From positions 62,001-126,000 of the forward strand of contig NZ_BMOL01000010.1 of assembly GCF_014647055.1 (NCBI RefSeq): a stretch of 64,000 bases of DNA. The letters run 5' to 3'. Under the pieces are notes generated by a model. The model saw only the letters and a list, made by a program, of their open reading frames with translations, ran no database searches and was not told the DNA's origin. The stretch comes from Deinococcus aerolatus. GTDB taxonomy: Bacteria; Deinococcota; Deinococci; Deinococcales; Deinococcaceae. Shown here piece after piece: positions 43,306-50,836 of the stretch. The position numbers and the translations under genes are program-made. Position 1 is the first letter of the stretch, and every line of letters starts with the position of its first letter.

Positions 43306-44511
43306 ATGCGGTCAGGTTCCCGTCTCTCGTTTCTTTTGCTGGTGTGGCTGTTGGCCGCTCCTGTGGGCGAGGCGCAGACCATCAAGTACGACAAGCCCAT
43401 CGTGATCGTCAAGGGCGGCACCTACCGGGGCAACTGGCAGAGTCTGGACCCCAAGGTTCCGGCGGTGACCGTCGCTACCGGTCAGAAGGTGGTGATCGAG
43501 AACTCCAACATCCGCAGCAAGGGCCACCTGATCTTCAGTGCCTTCAAGAAGGCCAACCTCACGGTTCGCAACACCCGTGGAACAGCCCTCAACCCGGACC
43601 GGCCGCTCAGTGAACACCGCTATCCAGGCCGGTTTCTACATGCCGAGGAATTCGTGAATATTCTCGTGCAGAACAACGAACTGGTCGGAACCTCGGGCAT
43701 CTACCTGCGGGCCTATCAAGGCAAGGCAAGTCAGGGGCAGACCGTCAAGATCCTGCGCAACAAGGTCCGCAACATCAACGGACGTTACAGCGTGGGTGTG
43801 GGCCGGTTCTCGGACAAGGAGTTCCGGCTGGTTCAGTTCGTGCAGTTCAATGCCGTCCGGCGCATCAGCGGGGCAGAGATCGCCTGGAACGAGGTCATCA
43901 ACGAGCCGGGCAAGAGCCGGCCCGAGGAGAACATCAATATGTACCTGTCCAGTGGCGTGCCCAGCAGCCGGATCAAGATCCACGACAATTACATCCAGGG
44001 CGCCTACGCCGTCAACCCACGGGTCAACAGCTACGCAGGCGGCGGCATCAACGCGGGCGATGGCAGCGGCAAGACCCTGGCCGAGGCCGCGGGCCACATT
44101 CTGGTGTACAGAAACCAGATCGTGTCGACGTCCAACAACGGGATTGCGGTGTCTGCCGGACACGACATCGAGGTGTACAACAACCGGCTGATCGCCAGCG
44201 GATACCTGCCCAGCGGCGCGCCTATTGCAGCCCAGAACGTGGGCCTGTACGTATGGGATCCCCACAACGACAGGGCGAAAAAGACCTTTTTCAACAATAT
44301 CGTCCGCGACAATCTGGTGGCCTGGGGCAATCCGCTCAAGGGCAGGGAGGCGCAGAATCCCGTGTGGTTCCCCGATTGCGAGCCGGGCAAGTGCCGTGCC
44401 AACAGGACCCTGCCCGGCCGCGTCACGCTGACCATGGAGCGTCAGGAGTACACCCGCTGGCAGGCCAAGCTGAAGTCGGCCAAAATAACGGTGGGACCTG
44501 TTTCCAAATAA
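43306..44511 (+). CDS. Secreted right-handed beta-helix protein, polysaccharide-active type
   Basis: A 401-residue protein. Signal peptide LSFLLLVWLLAAPVGEAQ (cleavage near residue 24). The mature part has repeated short strands with Asn ladders (VVIENSNIRSKGHLIFSAF, VNILVQNNELVGTSGIYL, VKILRNKVRNINGRY, IKIHDNYIQGAY, ILVYRNQIVSTSNNGIAVS, IEVYNNRLIASGY), typical of pectate-lyase-like parallel beta-helices. Two Cys near the end (DCEPGKCRAN) can form a disulfide. Proteins of this fold cut, epimerise or bind polysaccharides. TATAGT at 43292-43297 is 8 bases before the ATG. It lies just before the exopolysaccharide genes, but has its own promoter. Confidence 0.75.
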   Translation: MRSGSRLSFLLLVWLLAAPVGEAQTIKYDKPIVIVKGGTYRGNWQSLDPKVPAVTVATGQKVVIENSNIRSKGHLIFSAFKKANLTVRNTRGTALNPDRPLSEHRYPGRFLHAEEFVNILVQNNELVGTSGIYLRAYQGKASQGQTVKILRNKVRNINGRYSVGVGRFSDKEFRLVQFVQFNAVRRISGAEIAWNEVINEPGKSRPEENINMYLSSGVPSSRIKIHDNYIQGAYAVNPRVNSYAGGGINAGDGSGKTLAEAAGHILVYRNQIVSTSNNGIAVSAGHDIEVYNNRLIASGYLPSGAPIAAQNVGLYVWDPHNDRAKKTFFNNIVRDNLVAWGNPLKGREAQNPVWFPDCEPGKCRANRTLPGRVTLTMERQEYTRWQAKLKSAKITVGPVSK

Positions 44512-44880
44512 AGGTTGGATTTCCAGGGAAAGCCTGGCTGAGGTGTGGCCCGGACTCCGGGCGTGTCTCAGGCAGAGATGTGTCGTGCTAGGAAAAGGGG
44601 AGAGGCTGCGTTTTCTGACCACACCTCTTCAACCCAGCCTGGCTGAGCTATGGGCTGGATGTCTATGTGCGGGGTGCTGCGTTTATCCCGCACATAGACG
44701 GCAGCGCCATGTCGGCTGATCAGTGGCCCTGTATTGAATGCTTCTCAGATCCGGCTTAGGACTGTCTCATATGACGGTGTGAAGCGATCTCTTAACGGCT
44801 GGAAATCGATATTTGTCGGCGTACACTTTGTTTTTGTGCCCCCTTCTGGGGGTGTGGAGGCGGCGTGTAATGACGGATTT
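44512..44880. other. Intergenic region before the exopolysaccharide operon
   Basis: No gene is seen. A perfect 13-bp hairpin (GTCTATGTGCGGG at 44661-44673 with 44687-44699, 13-base loop) probably ends transcription of the beta-helix gene, though no T run follows. The 12-mer AGCCTGGCTGAG occurs twice, at 44531 and 44636. The AT content rises toward the promoter at 44881. Confidence 0.55.
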
Positions 44881-44910
44881 TTCACCTTTGGTCAAATTAA
44901 AGGGTATAAT
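44881..44910 (+). promoter_or_regulatory. Promoter of the exopolysaccharide operon
   Basis: A consensus -10 TATAAT at 44905-44910 with TTCACC 18 bases upstream (44881-44886), in an AT-rich island. Unlike most genes here it gives a leader of about 85 bases before the start codon. Confidence 0.65.
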
Positions 44911-44951
44911 TCCTCTCGTTGAATAGGCTCAAACAATGCTTGTTGGCCATC

Positions 44952-44976
44952 AGCGCTGCGTTGCGCGCTTTTTTTT
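44952..44976 (+). terminator. Terminator-like structure in the leader of the exopolysaccharide operon
   Basis: AGCGC (44952-44956) pairs with GCGCT (44965-44969) and is followed by eight T residues (44969-44976). It lies between the promoter and the Shine-Dalgarno of the first gene, where it could work as an attenuator. The stem is short, so activity is uncertain. Confidence 0.4.
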
Positions 44977-45001
44977 CTCATGCCGGTTCCGGAGTTTGTT
45001 C

Positions 45002-46471
45002 ATGTTGATGTCATCACAGTCCAGCGCTCCCCGCATTGCCCTGTACACGGAGGGAACGTACCCCCAGGCCCATGGGGGCGTCAGCGTGTGGGTGGATCAG
45101 CTGGTGCGTGGGCTGAGGGACCACCGGTTCGTGGTCCAGGCTGTATCCGGGCTGCCGTTTGAGCGGGCGGCGCTGGAGTTGCCGGACAACGTGAGCTTCA
45201 CGCAGGTGCCGCTGTGGGGCCAGCCGCCCCCTGCGCCCGGGCGTCCGGATGCCGCCCGCCGGCGCGCGGTGGAAGACGCGTACGCGGCGCTGCTGGACGG
45301 CCTGTGCACGATGGATCTGGACCTGTTCGCCACCGGCTTGCGGGCGCTGAGTGAGCTGGGGCAGGCCGGTGGCCTGACGGCGCTGCTGGACACACCGCGG
45401 CTGGCCCGGCTGACGCTGGAGCGGTGGTCCGGGCACGCGGCCCAGCAGGCGGCCACCCGTGGGCGCGGCGACGCCCGGCTGCCGCTGCCGACCGTGGCCG
45501 ATGCCCTGGACGCCCAGCTGTGGCTGGAACATGCGCTGCGTCCTATGGGCCATCCGGCCCCGCAGGCAGACGTGGGACACGCCGTCAGCAACGGCTTTGC
45601 GGGGCTGCTGGCGCTGCACGGCCTGTGGACCCACGGCGCCCCGTTTGTGCTGACCGAACACGGCGTGTACCTGCGCGAGCGCTACATGGAGTTCCGCCGC
45701 AGCACCTACCGTCCGGGCTTCAAGGGCATGCTGCTGCGCTTTTACCGCCTGCTGTGCAGCCTGGTCTACCGCGAGGCCACGCTGGTGCTGCCGGGATCGC
45801 ACTACAACCGCCGCTGGGAAGAGCGGCTGGGCGCGCATCCCGACAAGATCAGGTGCGTGTACAACGGCATTGACCCCAACATTTTCCCGCCGGCCGAGCA
45901 GGAGCCGGACGCGAGCGTGGTGAGCTGGGTGGGGCGCATCGATCCCCTCAAGGACATCGAGACGTTGATCCGCGCCTTCGATCTGGTGCGCCGCCGCAAT
46001 GCGGGCGCGCAATTGCGGCTGTTCGGCGGGACCCCGGCGGGCAACGAGGGCTACCTGTATCAATGCCAGAGCCTGACCCAGCAACTGAACCTGACTGAGC
46101 ACGTGACCTTCGAGGGCCGCATCGACGACATCACCGACGCCTACCGTGCCGGGCAGGTCGTGGCCCTGACCAGCGTCAGTGAGGGCTTTCCCTACACCGT
46201 GATCGAGGCCATGGCGATGGGCCGGCCCCCGGTGGCCACCCGTGTGGGCGGCGTGCCAGAGGCAGTGGGGGACGCCGGACTGATCGTGCGCCCACGCGAC
46301 GTGATGGGCGTGGCCAGCGCACTGACCCGCCTCCTGGACGACGCACCGCTGCGTGCCCGGCTGGGCCGCGCCGCGCGCGAGCGGGTCATGGAACTGTTCA
46401 CGCTGGACGGCTGCCTGGACGCCTACCGGCGGGCCTACCCGCTGGTGCTGGCCGGAGGAAACGGACTGTGA
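45002..46471 (+). CDS. pelF: GT4 glycosyltransferase, PelF type (DUF3492 domain)
   Basis: A 489-residue cytosolic glycosyltransferase. The opening PRIALYTEGTYPQAHGGVSVWVDQLVRGL is the DUF3492 signature of PelF, the polymerising enzyme of Pel polysaccharide. Next come VLTEHGVYLRERYMEFRR and PGSHYNRRWEERLGAHPDKIRCVYNGID. The nucleotide-sugar site has WVGRIDPLKDIETLIRAF and the E-x7-E motif EGFPYTVIEAMAMGRPPVAT near residue 400. UDP-linked N-acetylhexosamine is the probable donor. GGAG 7 bases before the ATG at 45002 sets the start; an ATG at 44936 in the same frame would read across the T8 tract. It is first in the operon. Confidence 0.85.
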   Translation: MLMSSQSSAPRIALYTEGTYPQAHGGVSVWVDQLVRGLRDHRFVVQAVSGLPFERAALELPDNVSFTQVPLWGQPPPAPGRPDAARRRAVEDAYAALLDGLCTMDLDLFATGLRALSELGQAGGLTALLDTPRLARLTLERWSGHAAQQAATRGRGDARLPLPTVADALDAQLWLEHALRPMGHPAPQADVGHAVSNGFAGLLALHGLWTHGAPFVLTEHGVYLRERYMEFRRSTYRPGFKGMLLRFYRLLCSLVYREATLVLPGSHYNRRWEERLGAHPDKIRCVYNGIDPNIFPPAEQEPDASVVSWVGRIDPLKDIETLIRAFDLVRRRNAGAQLRLFGGTPAGNEGYLYQCQSLTQQLNLTEHVTFEGRIDDITDAYRAGQVVALTSVSEGFPYTVIEAMAMGRPPVATRVGGVPEAVGDAGLIVRPRDVMGVASALTRLLDDAPLRARLGRAARERVMELFTLDGCLDAYRRAYPLVLAGGNGL

Positions 46472-47886
46472 CCGGTGGCGGCAGGCGCGAGGTGCTGCAG
46501 GCCGGGGCACCCAGCGCTGGCGGCGAGTTCGGTCGCCAGAGAGGGTTTTCTTCGCAGGACGTGCGGGAGAGCGGGGTGCGGCCCGGCTCTTCCAGTCCCC
46601 GCCTGCAGTTGCCCGGTGACCTGCCGGAGCGGCTGCGCGAGGTGGACCTGAAGCTGGCGGCCGAGCGCTCAAACGCCGTGGACGCCGAGGAACTGGCCGC
46701 CTACCTGGAGGCCGACGGCCTGGGGGACGAGGTGCTGCGCGACCGCTACGGCACCGACGGTCTGTTCGACGCCGCCGAGATGCTGTACCGGCAGAAGGGT
46801 ACCGGACGGGCACTGGACCGGCTGACCGTGCCCGGTGCCCCGCCGTTTCCCTGGCGGATGCTGCTGCGCGGGCCGTTGTACCTGCTGCCGGGGCTGGCAG
46901 GCCTGCTGATCGCCCGCACCCTGGGACCGGCCGCCGATCACGCGTTTGTGCTGGCGGCGGCCTTCGGCTGGGGCTGGTCTATGACAGTGGCTGGGGTGCG
47001 CTACGCGGAGCCCTTCTCCGTGCCGGGCCGCGCCCTGCGCCTGACGCTGCTGGTTAGCGCCGGGGCCGGGCTGCTGGGCGGAGGCGTGATTGCGGCGGCA
47101 CTGGGCGGTTCCGGTGCCGTCCTCACCGGCGCGCTGGTGGGCGGAGCGGTGGCGCTGTCCAGCGGCGCGGCGGGCGTGCTGCTGTCGCTGGGACGGCTGG
47201 GGCAGTTCGCCGGAGCCTTTGCCAGCCCGCTGCTGGCCGCCGGCATCGTCATGTCGCTGCCGTCGCGCCCGGCCGCGCTCGCGGCGCTGGCCCTGCTGGC
47301 CGCTGTTCCGGCCGTGGCGGCCCTCAACGTGACCCGCGCTCGCGGCAGCCTGAACGCGGCCTGGGCCACCCTGCGCCCCCACCTGCCCCACGCCGTCTAC
47401 GGCTGGACCATGGCCGCCGCCTTTGTGGCCCTGAGCGCACGGCTGGGCATCTGGCCGCTGCTGCCGGTGATTCTGGGGGCCGGGCTGCTGGAGGCCGGCG
47501 TGTGGCACGTGCAGGAACGCCTGCAGACCGCAGCCCGCAGCGTGCGCGGCCTCACGCAATTGCGCCGCGTGGGCCTGTCCACCGTGCTGCTGGGGGCCGC
47601 CGGCTACGGCGCGGCGCTGGGCGCCGGGCTGGTCGCGCTGGCCGGGTTCGGCCTGCCGATCGATTTGCCGGCCTCGCTGCCCACCCTGGCGCTGTACAGC
47701 GCCGCGCTGCTGCTCAGCTCCTGGCTGGCCAACCAGGGGCGCACCACCTTTCTGACAGCGGTCTGGGCGCTGGGCGCGGCGGCCCTGCTGCTGGGCCTGC
47801 CCCCGCCCCTGTTCGCCCTGCTCGCCGTGCTCGCGCTGCTCGCGCCCACCCTGTCCACCCTCTCTGACCCCAGGAGTTACCGCTGA
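46468..47886 (+). CDS. Polytopic membrane protein of the exopolysaccharide operon, possible exporter
   Basis: A 472-residue protein. Residues 1-125 are soluble and helical (PGDLPERLREVDLKLAAERSNAVDAEELAAYLEADG). The rest is about eleven to twelve hydrophobic segments with few charges (LYLLPGLAGLLIARTLG, AFVLAAAFGWGWSMTVAGV, LALLAAVPAVAALNV and so on). It starts with a GTG overlapping the glycosyltransferase stop (GTGA), so the two are co-translated. Its place next to a PelF-type enzyme is where PelG, the Pel flippase, would be expected, but I see no clear PelG signature. Transport of the polymer is inference from place and topology. Confidence 0.65.
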   Translation: MTGGGRREVLQAGAPSAGGEFGRQRGFSSQDVRESGVRPGSSSPRLQLPGDLPERLREVDLKLAAERSNAVDAEELAAYLEADGLGDEVLRDRYGTDGLFDAAEMLYRQKGTGRALDRLTVPGAPPFPWRMLLRGPLYLLPGLAGLLIARTLGPAADHAFVLAAAFGWGWSMTVAGVRYAEPFSVPGRALRLTLLVSAGAGLLGGGVIAAALGGSGAVLTGALVGGAVALSSGAAGVLLSLGRLGQFAGAFASPLLAAGIVMSLPSRPAALAALALLAAVPAVAALNVTRARGSLNAAWATLRPHLPHAVYGWTMAAAFVALSARLGIWPLLPVILGAGLLEAGVWHVQERLQTAARSVRGLTQLRRVGLSTVLLGAAGYGAALGAGLVALAGFGLPIDLPASLPTLALYSAALLLSSWLANQGRTTFLTAVWALGAAALLLGLPPPLFALLAVLALLAPTLSTLSDPRSYR

Positions 47887-48923
47887 TGACCCAGACTGCC
47901 CCGCCCCGCCCCTCCGTTCCCACCTCTTCCCAGCGCCCGCTGGTGGCCGTGACTGGCGCCGACGGCTTTATCGGCTCGCACCTGACCGAGGAACTGGTCC
48001 GCGCCGGTTACCGCGTCAAGGCCATGGCGATCTACAACTCGCAGGGCTCGTACGGGTGGCTGGACACCGTGCCCGCCGAAACCATGCAGCATGTGGAGGT
48101 GCAGCTGGGCGACGTGCGCGACGCGGGCAGCGTTCGGGCGCTGATGCAAGATGCCCAGACCGTCTACCACCTGGCCGCGCTGATCGCCATTCCTTACTCC
48201 TACGTCGCGCCGCGCTCGTACGTGGAGACCAACATCACCGGCACGCTGAACGTGCTGGAGGCTGCCCGCGAGCTGGGCACCGCGCGGGTGGTCCACACCT
48301 CCACCAGCGAGGTCTACGGCACCGCCCGCACCGCGCCCATTCACGAAAGCCACCCCCTGCAGGGCCAGTCGCCGTACTCGGCCACCAAGATCGGCGCCGA
48401 CAAGCTGGCCGAGAGCTACTTCCTGAGCTTCGGGTTGCCGGTGGTGACCCTGCGGCCCTTCAACACCTACGGCCCGCGCCAGTCGGCCCGCGCGGTGATT
48501 CCCACCATCATCTCTCAGGTGGCGGCGGGGCGGCGCGAGATCCGGCTGGGTGACCTGCGGCCCACCCGCGACTTCAACTACGTCGCCGACACCGCCCGGG
48601 CCTTCCGCGCTGTGGGCGAGGCGGGCAGCGAGGTCCTGGGCCACACCCTGAACGCCGGCTCGGGCCGCGAGATCACCGTGGGCGACACCGTGAAACTGAT
48701 CGGCCAAGTGATGGGTGCCGAGCTGCAGGTCACCCAGGAAGACGTGCGGCTGCGTCCCGAGGGCAGCGAGGTCATGCGCCTGCTGGCGGACCACTCGGAG
48801 CTGAGCCGCCTGACCGGCTGGCAGCCCGAATTCACGCTGGAAGAGGGCCTGAAACGCACCGCCGCGTGGTTCACCGATCCCGTCAATCTGGCCCGTTACC
48901 GCGTCGATCAATACACTGTCTGA
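47886..48923 (+). CDS. Nucleotide-sugar 4,6-dehydratase/epimerase, LegB type
   Basis: A 345-residue extended SDR. The NAD motif is VTGADGFIGSHLTEEL near residue 22. HLAALIAIPYSYVAPRSYVETNITGTLNVLEAAREL, VVHTSTSEVYGTART and the catalytic YSATKIGADKLAESY near 165 follow, then RPFNTYGPRQSARAVIPTIISQ. This string of motifs is that of LegB, the UDP-GlcNAc 4,6-dehydratase of legionaminic acid synthesis, more than of GalE. It therefore supplies a modified amino sugar or a keto intermediate. Its ATG overlaps the previous stop by one base (TGATG). Confidence 0.85.
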   Translation: MTQTAPPRPSVPTSSQRPLVAVTGADGFIGSHLTEELVRAGYRVKAMAIYNSQGSYGWLDTVPAETMQHVEVQLGDVRDAGSVRALMQDAQTVYHLAALIAIPYSYVAPRSYVETNITGTLNVLEAARELGTARVVHTSTSEVYGTARTAPIHESHPLQGQSPYSATKIGADKLAESYFLSFGLPVVTLRPFNTYGPRQSARAVIPTIISQVAAGRREIRLGDLRPTRDFNYVADTARAFRAVGEAGSEVLGHTLNAGSGREITVGDTVKLIGQVMGAELQVTQEDVRLRPEGSEVMRLLADHSELSRLTGWQPEFTLEEGLKRTAAWFTDPVNLARYRVDQYTV

Positions 48924-49065
48924 GAGTCTTCTGAGTACGGATGAGCGCAGTGAAGCCTATTTGAAACGCTGTCTCTGATCCACTGCGCCTATCTGAATGG
49001 CCCCGCTCACCCCCCGCACACCCCACATTCACCCTGTCTCCATGTCGGCAGGAAAGGAGAAGCCC

Positions 49066-49803
49066 ATGCACGCAGTCATCCTGGCCGGAGGAAAAGGCAC
49101 CCGCCTGCGCCCCTACACCACCTGCGTTCCTAAACCGCTGGTGCCGATTGGCGACACCTACTCGATCCTGGAGATCGTGCTGTACCAGCTGCGTTCGCAT
49201 GGCTTCTCGTCAGTAACGCTGGCGGTGGGGCACATGGGCCACCTGATCCGGGCTTTCGTGGGCGACGGCAGCCGCTACGGACTGAAAGTGGAGTATACCG
49301 ACGAGGAAACGCCGCTGGGGACCATCGGTCCGGTGCTGAATGTGCTGGACGATCTGCCCGAGCAGTTTCTGGTCATGAACGGCGACGTGCTGACCAACCT
49401 GAATTACGGCGCGTTCCTGCGGGGCCACATCCAGTCGGACCGCCCGGTCACGGTGGCCACCTACAACCGCGAGATCAAGAGCGAGTTCGGGGTGCTGGAC
49501 CTCAACGAGGCCGGCAACCAGATCACCGGCTTCCGCGAGAAGCCCACGGTGCATTTTCAGGTCAGCATGGGCGTGTACGCCGTCTCCCGGGAGGCGCTGC
49601 GCGGCTACACGCCGGGGCAGGTGCTGGGCTTCGACACGCTGATGCTCGATCTGCTGGCTGCCGGGCAGTGTCCCGGCAGTGACCTGTTCGGCGGCTACTG
49701 GCTCGACATCGGGCGCCCGGAGGATTACGACATGGCCAACGAGCAGTGGCAGGAGATGTCGGCCATCCTGCTCCCCCAGTTGACACTGGACGCCGCCGAT
49801 TAA
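49066..49803 (+). CDS. Sugar-phosphate nucleotidyltransferase
   Basis: A 245-residue NTP-transferase fold enzyme (RmlA/ManC type). MHAVILAGGKGTRLRPYTTCVPKPLVPIG binds the nucleotide. ETPLGTIGPVLNVLDDLPEQFLVMNGDVLTNLNYG near residue 85 includes the metal-binding Asp, and WLDIGRPEDYDMAN near 211 closes the site. It makes an activated sugar for the adjoining glycosyltransferase or dehydratase; which sugar cannot be read. GGAG 8 bases before the ATG at 49066 decides the start over earlier in-frame codons. The 142-base gap before it holds a less GC-rich segment resembling the repeat words at 25550. Confidence 0.88.
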   Translation: MHAVILAGGKGTRLRPYTTCVPKPLVPIGDTYSILEIVLYQLRSHGFSSVTLAVGHMGHLIRAFVGDGSRYGLKVEYTDEETPLGTIGPVLNVLDDLPEQFLVMNGDVLTNLNYGAFLRGHIQSDRPVTVATYNREIKSEFGVLDLNEAGNQITGFREKPTVHFQVSMGVYAVSREALRGYTPGQVLGFDTLMLDLLAAGQCPGSDLFGGYWLDIGRPEDYDMANEQWQEMSAILLPQLTLDAAD

Positions 49804-49804
49804 C

Positions 49805-50743
49805 GTGACGGGAGCGCCTCTGCCTGTCCCCGCCGGCCTGGTGCTGGTGCTGGGGGCACGCGGCTTTCTGGGCACGCAGATCGTGGCCGGGCTGCGGGCG
49901 ATGGGCTGGGACGTGCGCGTTCCCCCGCCGGGCGATCTGACGGCAGCCCCGGGCGCCGACTGGAACCGCTGGCTGGACGGCGTATCGGGCGTGATCAACG
50001 CGGCGGGCCGGACCGGCGGCAGCCCCGGCGAACTGACCCGCGCCAACGCCCTGTTGCCTGCGCGGGTGCTGGAAGAGCTGGCCCGCACGGGTGGCAACGG
50101 GGACGTGAAGCTGGTTCATCTCGCCTCCGCCGCGGAGTACGGTGCGGTGCCGGAGGGCCACGCCTCGGCCGAGGATGAACCGGCCCGGCCACTGTCGCCC
50201 TACGGCGCGTCCAAGCTGGCCGGCACCGTGCTGATCGAGGAAGCGCTGCGCAGCGGGCGGGTACGCGGCGCGGCGCTGCGCCTGACCAATCCGCTGGGGG
50301 CGGGCATCGGCGCCGGCACCCTGCCGGGCCGCGCGGCCCGCGAGCTGACGGCAGCGGTGCGTGAGGGCCACCCCACGGTGCGCTTCGGGCCACTGGGCGC
50401 GCGGCGTGATTTCGTGGACGCCCGTGACGCCGCGCGCGCCGCGCTGCACGCCCTGACCTCGGACCTGAGCGGCGTGGTCAACGTGGGAAGTGGGCAGGCC
50501 CGCCCGGTGCGTGATGTGGTGGACGGTCTGGCGGCCCTGACCGGCTACCGGGGCCGCATTCTGGAGGACGCCCCCGGCAGTCCCCGCAGCGGCGACGTGC
50601 CCTACCAGCGCGCCGACATCTCGCGGCTGCTGGGCAGTGGATTCACGCTGCGGCACAGCCTGGACGATGCGCTCCAAAGCCTGCTTTCCGGGGTGGAGGC
50701 AGGTCCTGCTGACCCGCGCCGGTCAGAGCCAATCCTGCGCTGA
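49805..50743 (+). CDS. NAD-dependent epimerase/reductase (extended SDR)
   Basis: A 312-residue SDR. Glycine motif LVLGARGFLGTQIVAGL near residue 15, the Ser in VHLASAAEYG, the catalytic Y-x3-K in LSPYGASKLAGT near 137-141, and RDFVDARDAARAALHAL in the substrate half. It starts with a GTG one base after the preceding stop, so it is tightly coupled to the nucleotidyltransferase. It probably finishes the nucleotide sugar made by the LegB-type enzyme, by reduction or epimerisation. The sequence has few diagnostic residues for one reaction. Confidence 0.82.
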   Translation: MTGAPLPVPAGLVLVLGARGFLGTQIVAGLRAMGWDVRVPPPGDLTAAPGADWNRWLDGVSGVINAAGRTGGSPGELTRANALLPARVLEELARTGGNGDVKLVHLASAAEYGAVPEGHASAEDEPARPLSPYGASKLAGTVLIEEALRSGRVRGAALRLTNPLGAGIGAGTLPGRAARELTAAVREGHPTVRFGPLGARRDFVDARDAARAALHALTSDLSGVVNVGSGQARPVRDVVDGLAALTGYRGRILEDAPGSPRSGDVPYQRADISRLLGSGFTLRHSLDDALQSLLSGVEAGPADPRRSEPILR

Positions 50744-50836
50744 GCCACACGCCGTTCCCTCCCAGACTACCCTTCCGGCCCGTGCCCCAGTTCTCCCCAG
50801 GTTCTACCGAGCAGTAGCTCACACACAAGGAGCCCC

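Noticed and set aside
44936..45001. Earlier ATG for the PelF-type glycosyltransferase
   Set aside because: No ribosome site, and translation would cross the T8 tract. The ATG at 45002 has GGAG at the right distance and leads directly into the family domain. The alternative is kept as a remark in the leader finding.
47886..48923. GalE-type UDP-glucose 4-epimerase assignment
   Set aside because: The IAIPYSY, HTSTSEVYG and YSATKIGADK motifs fit LegB-type 4,6-dehydratases better, so a galE symbol was not used.
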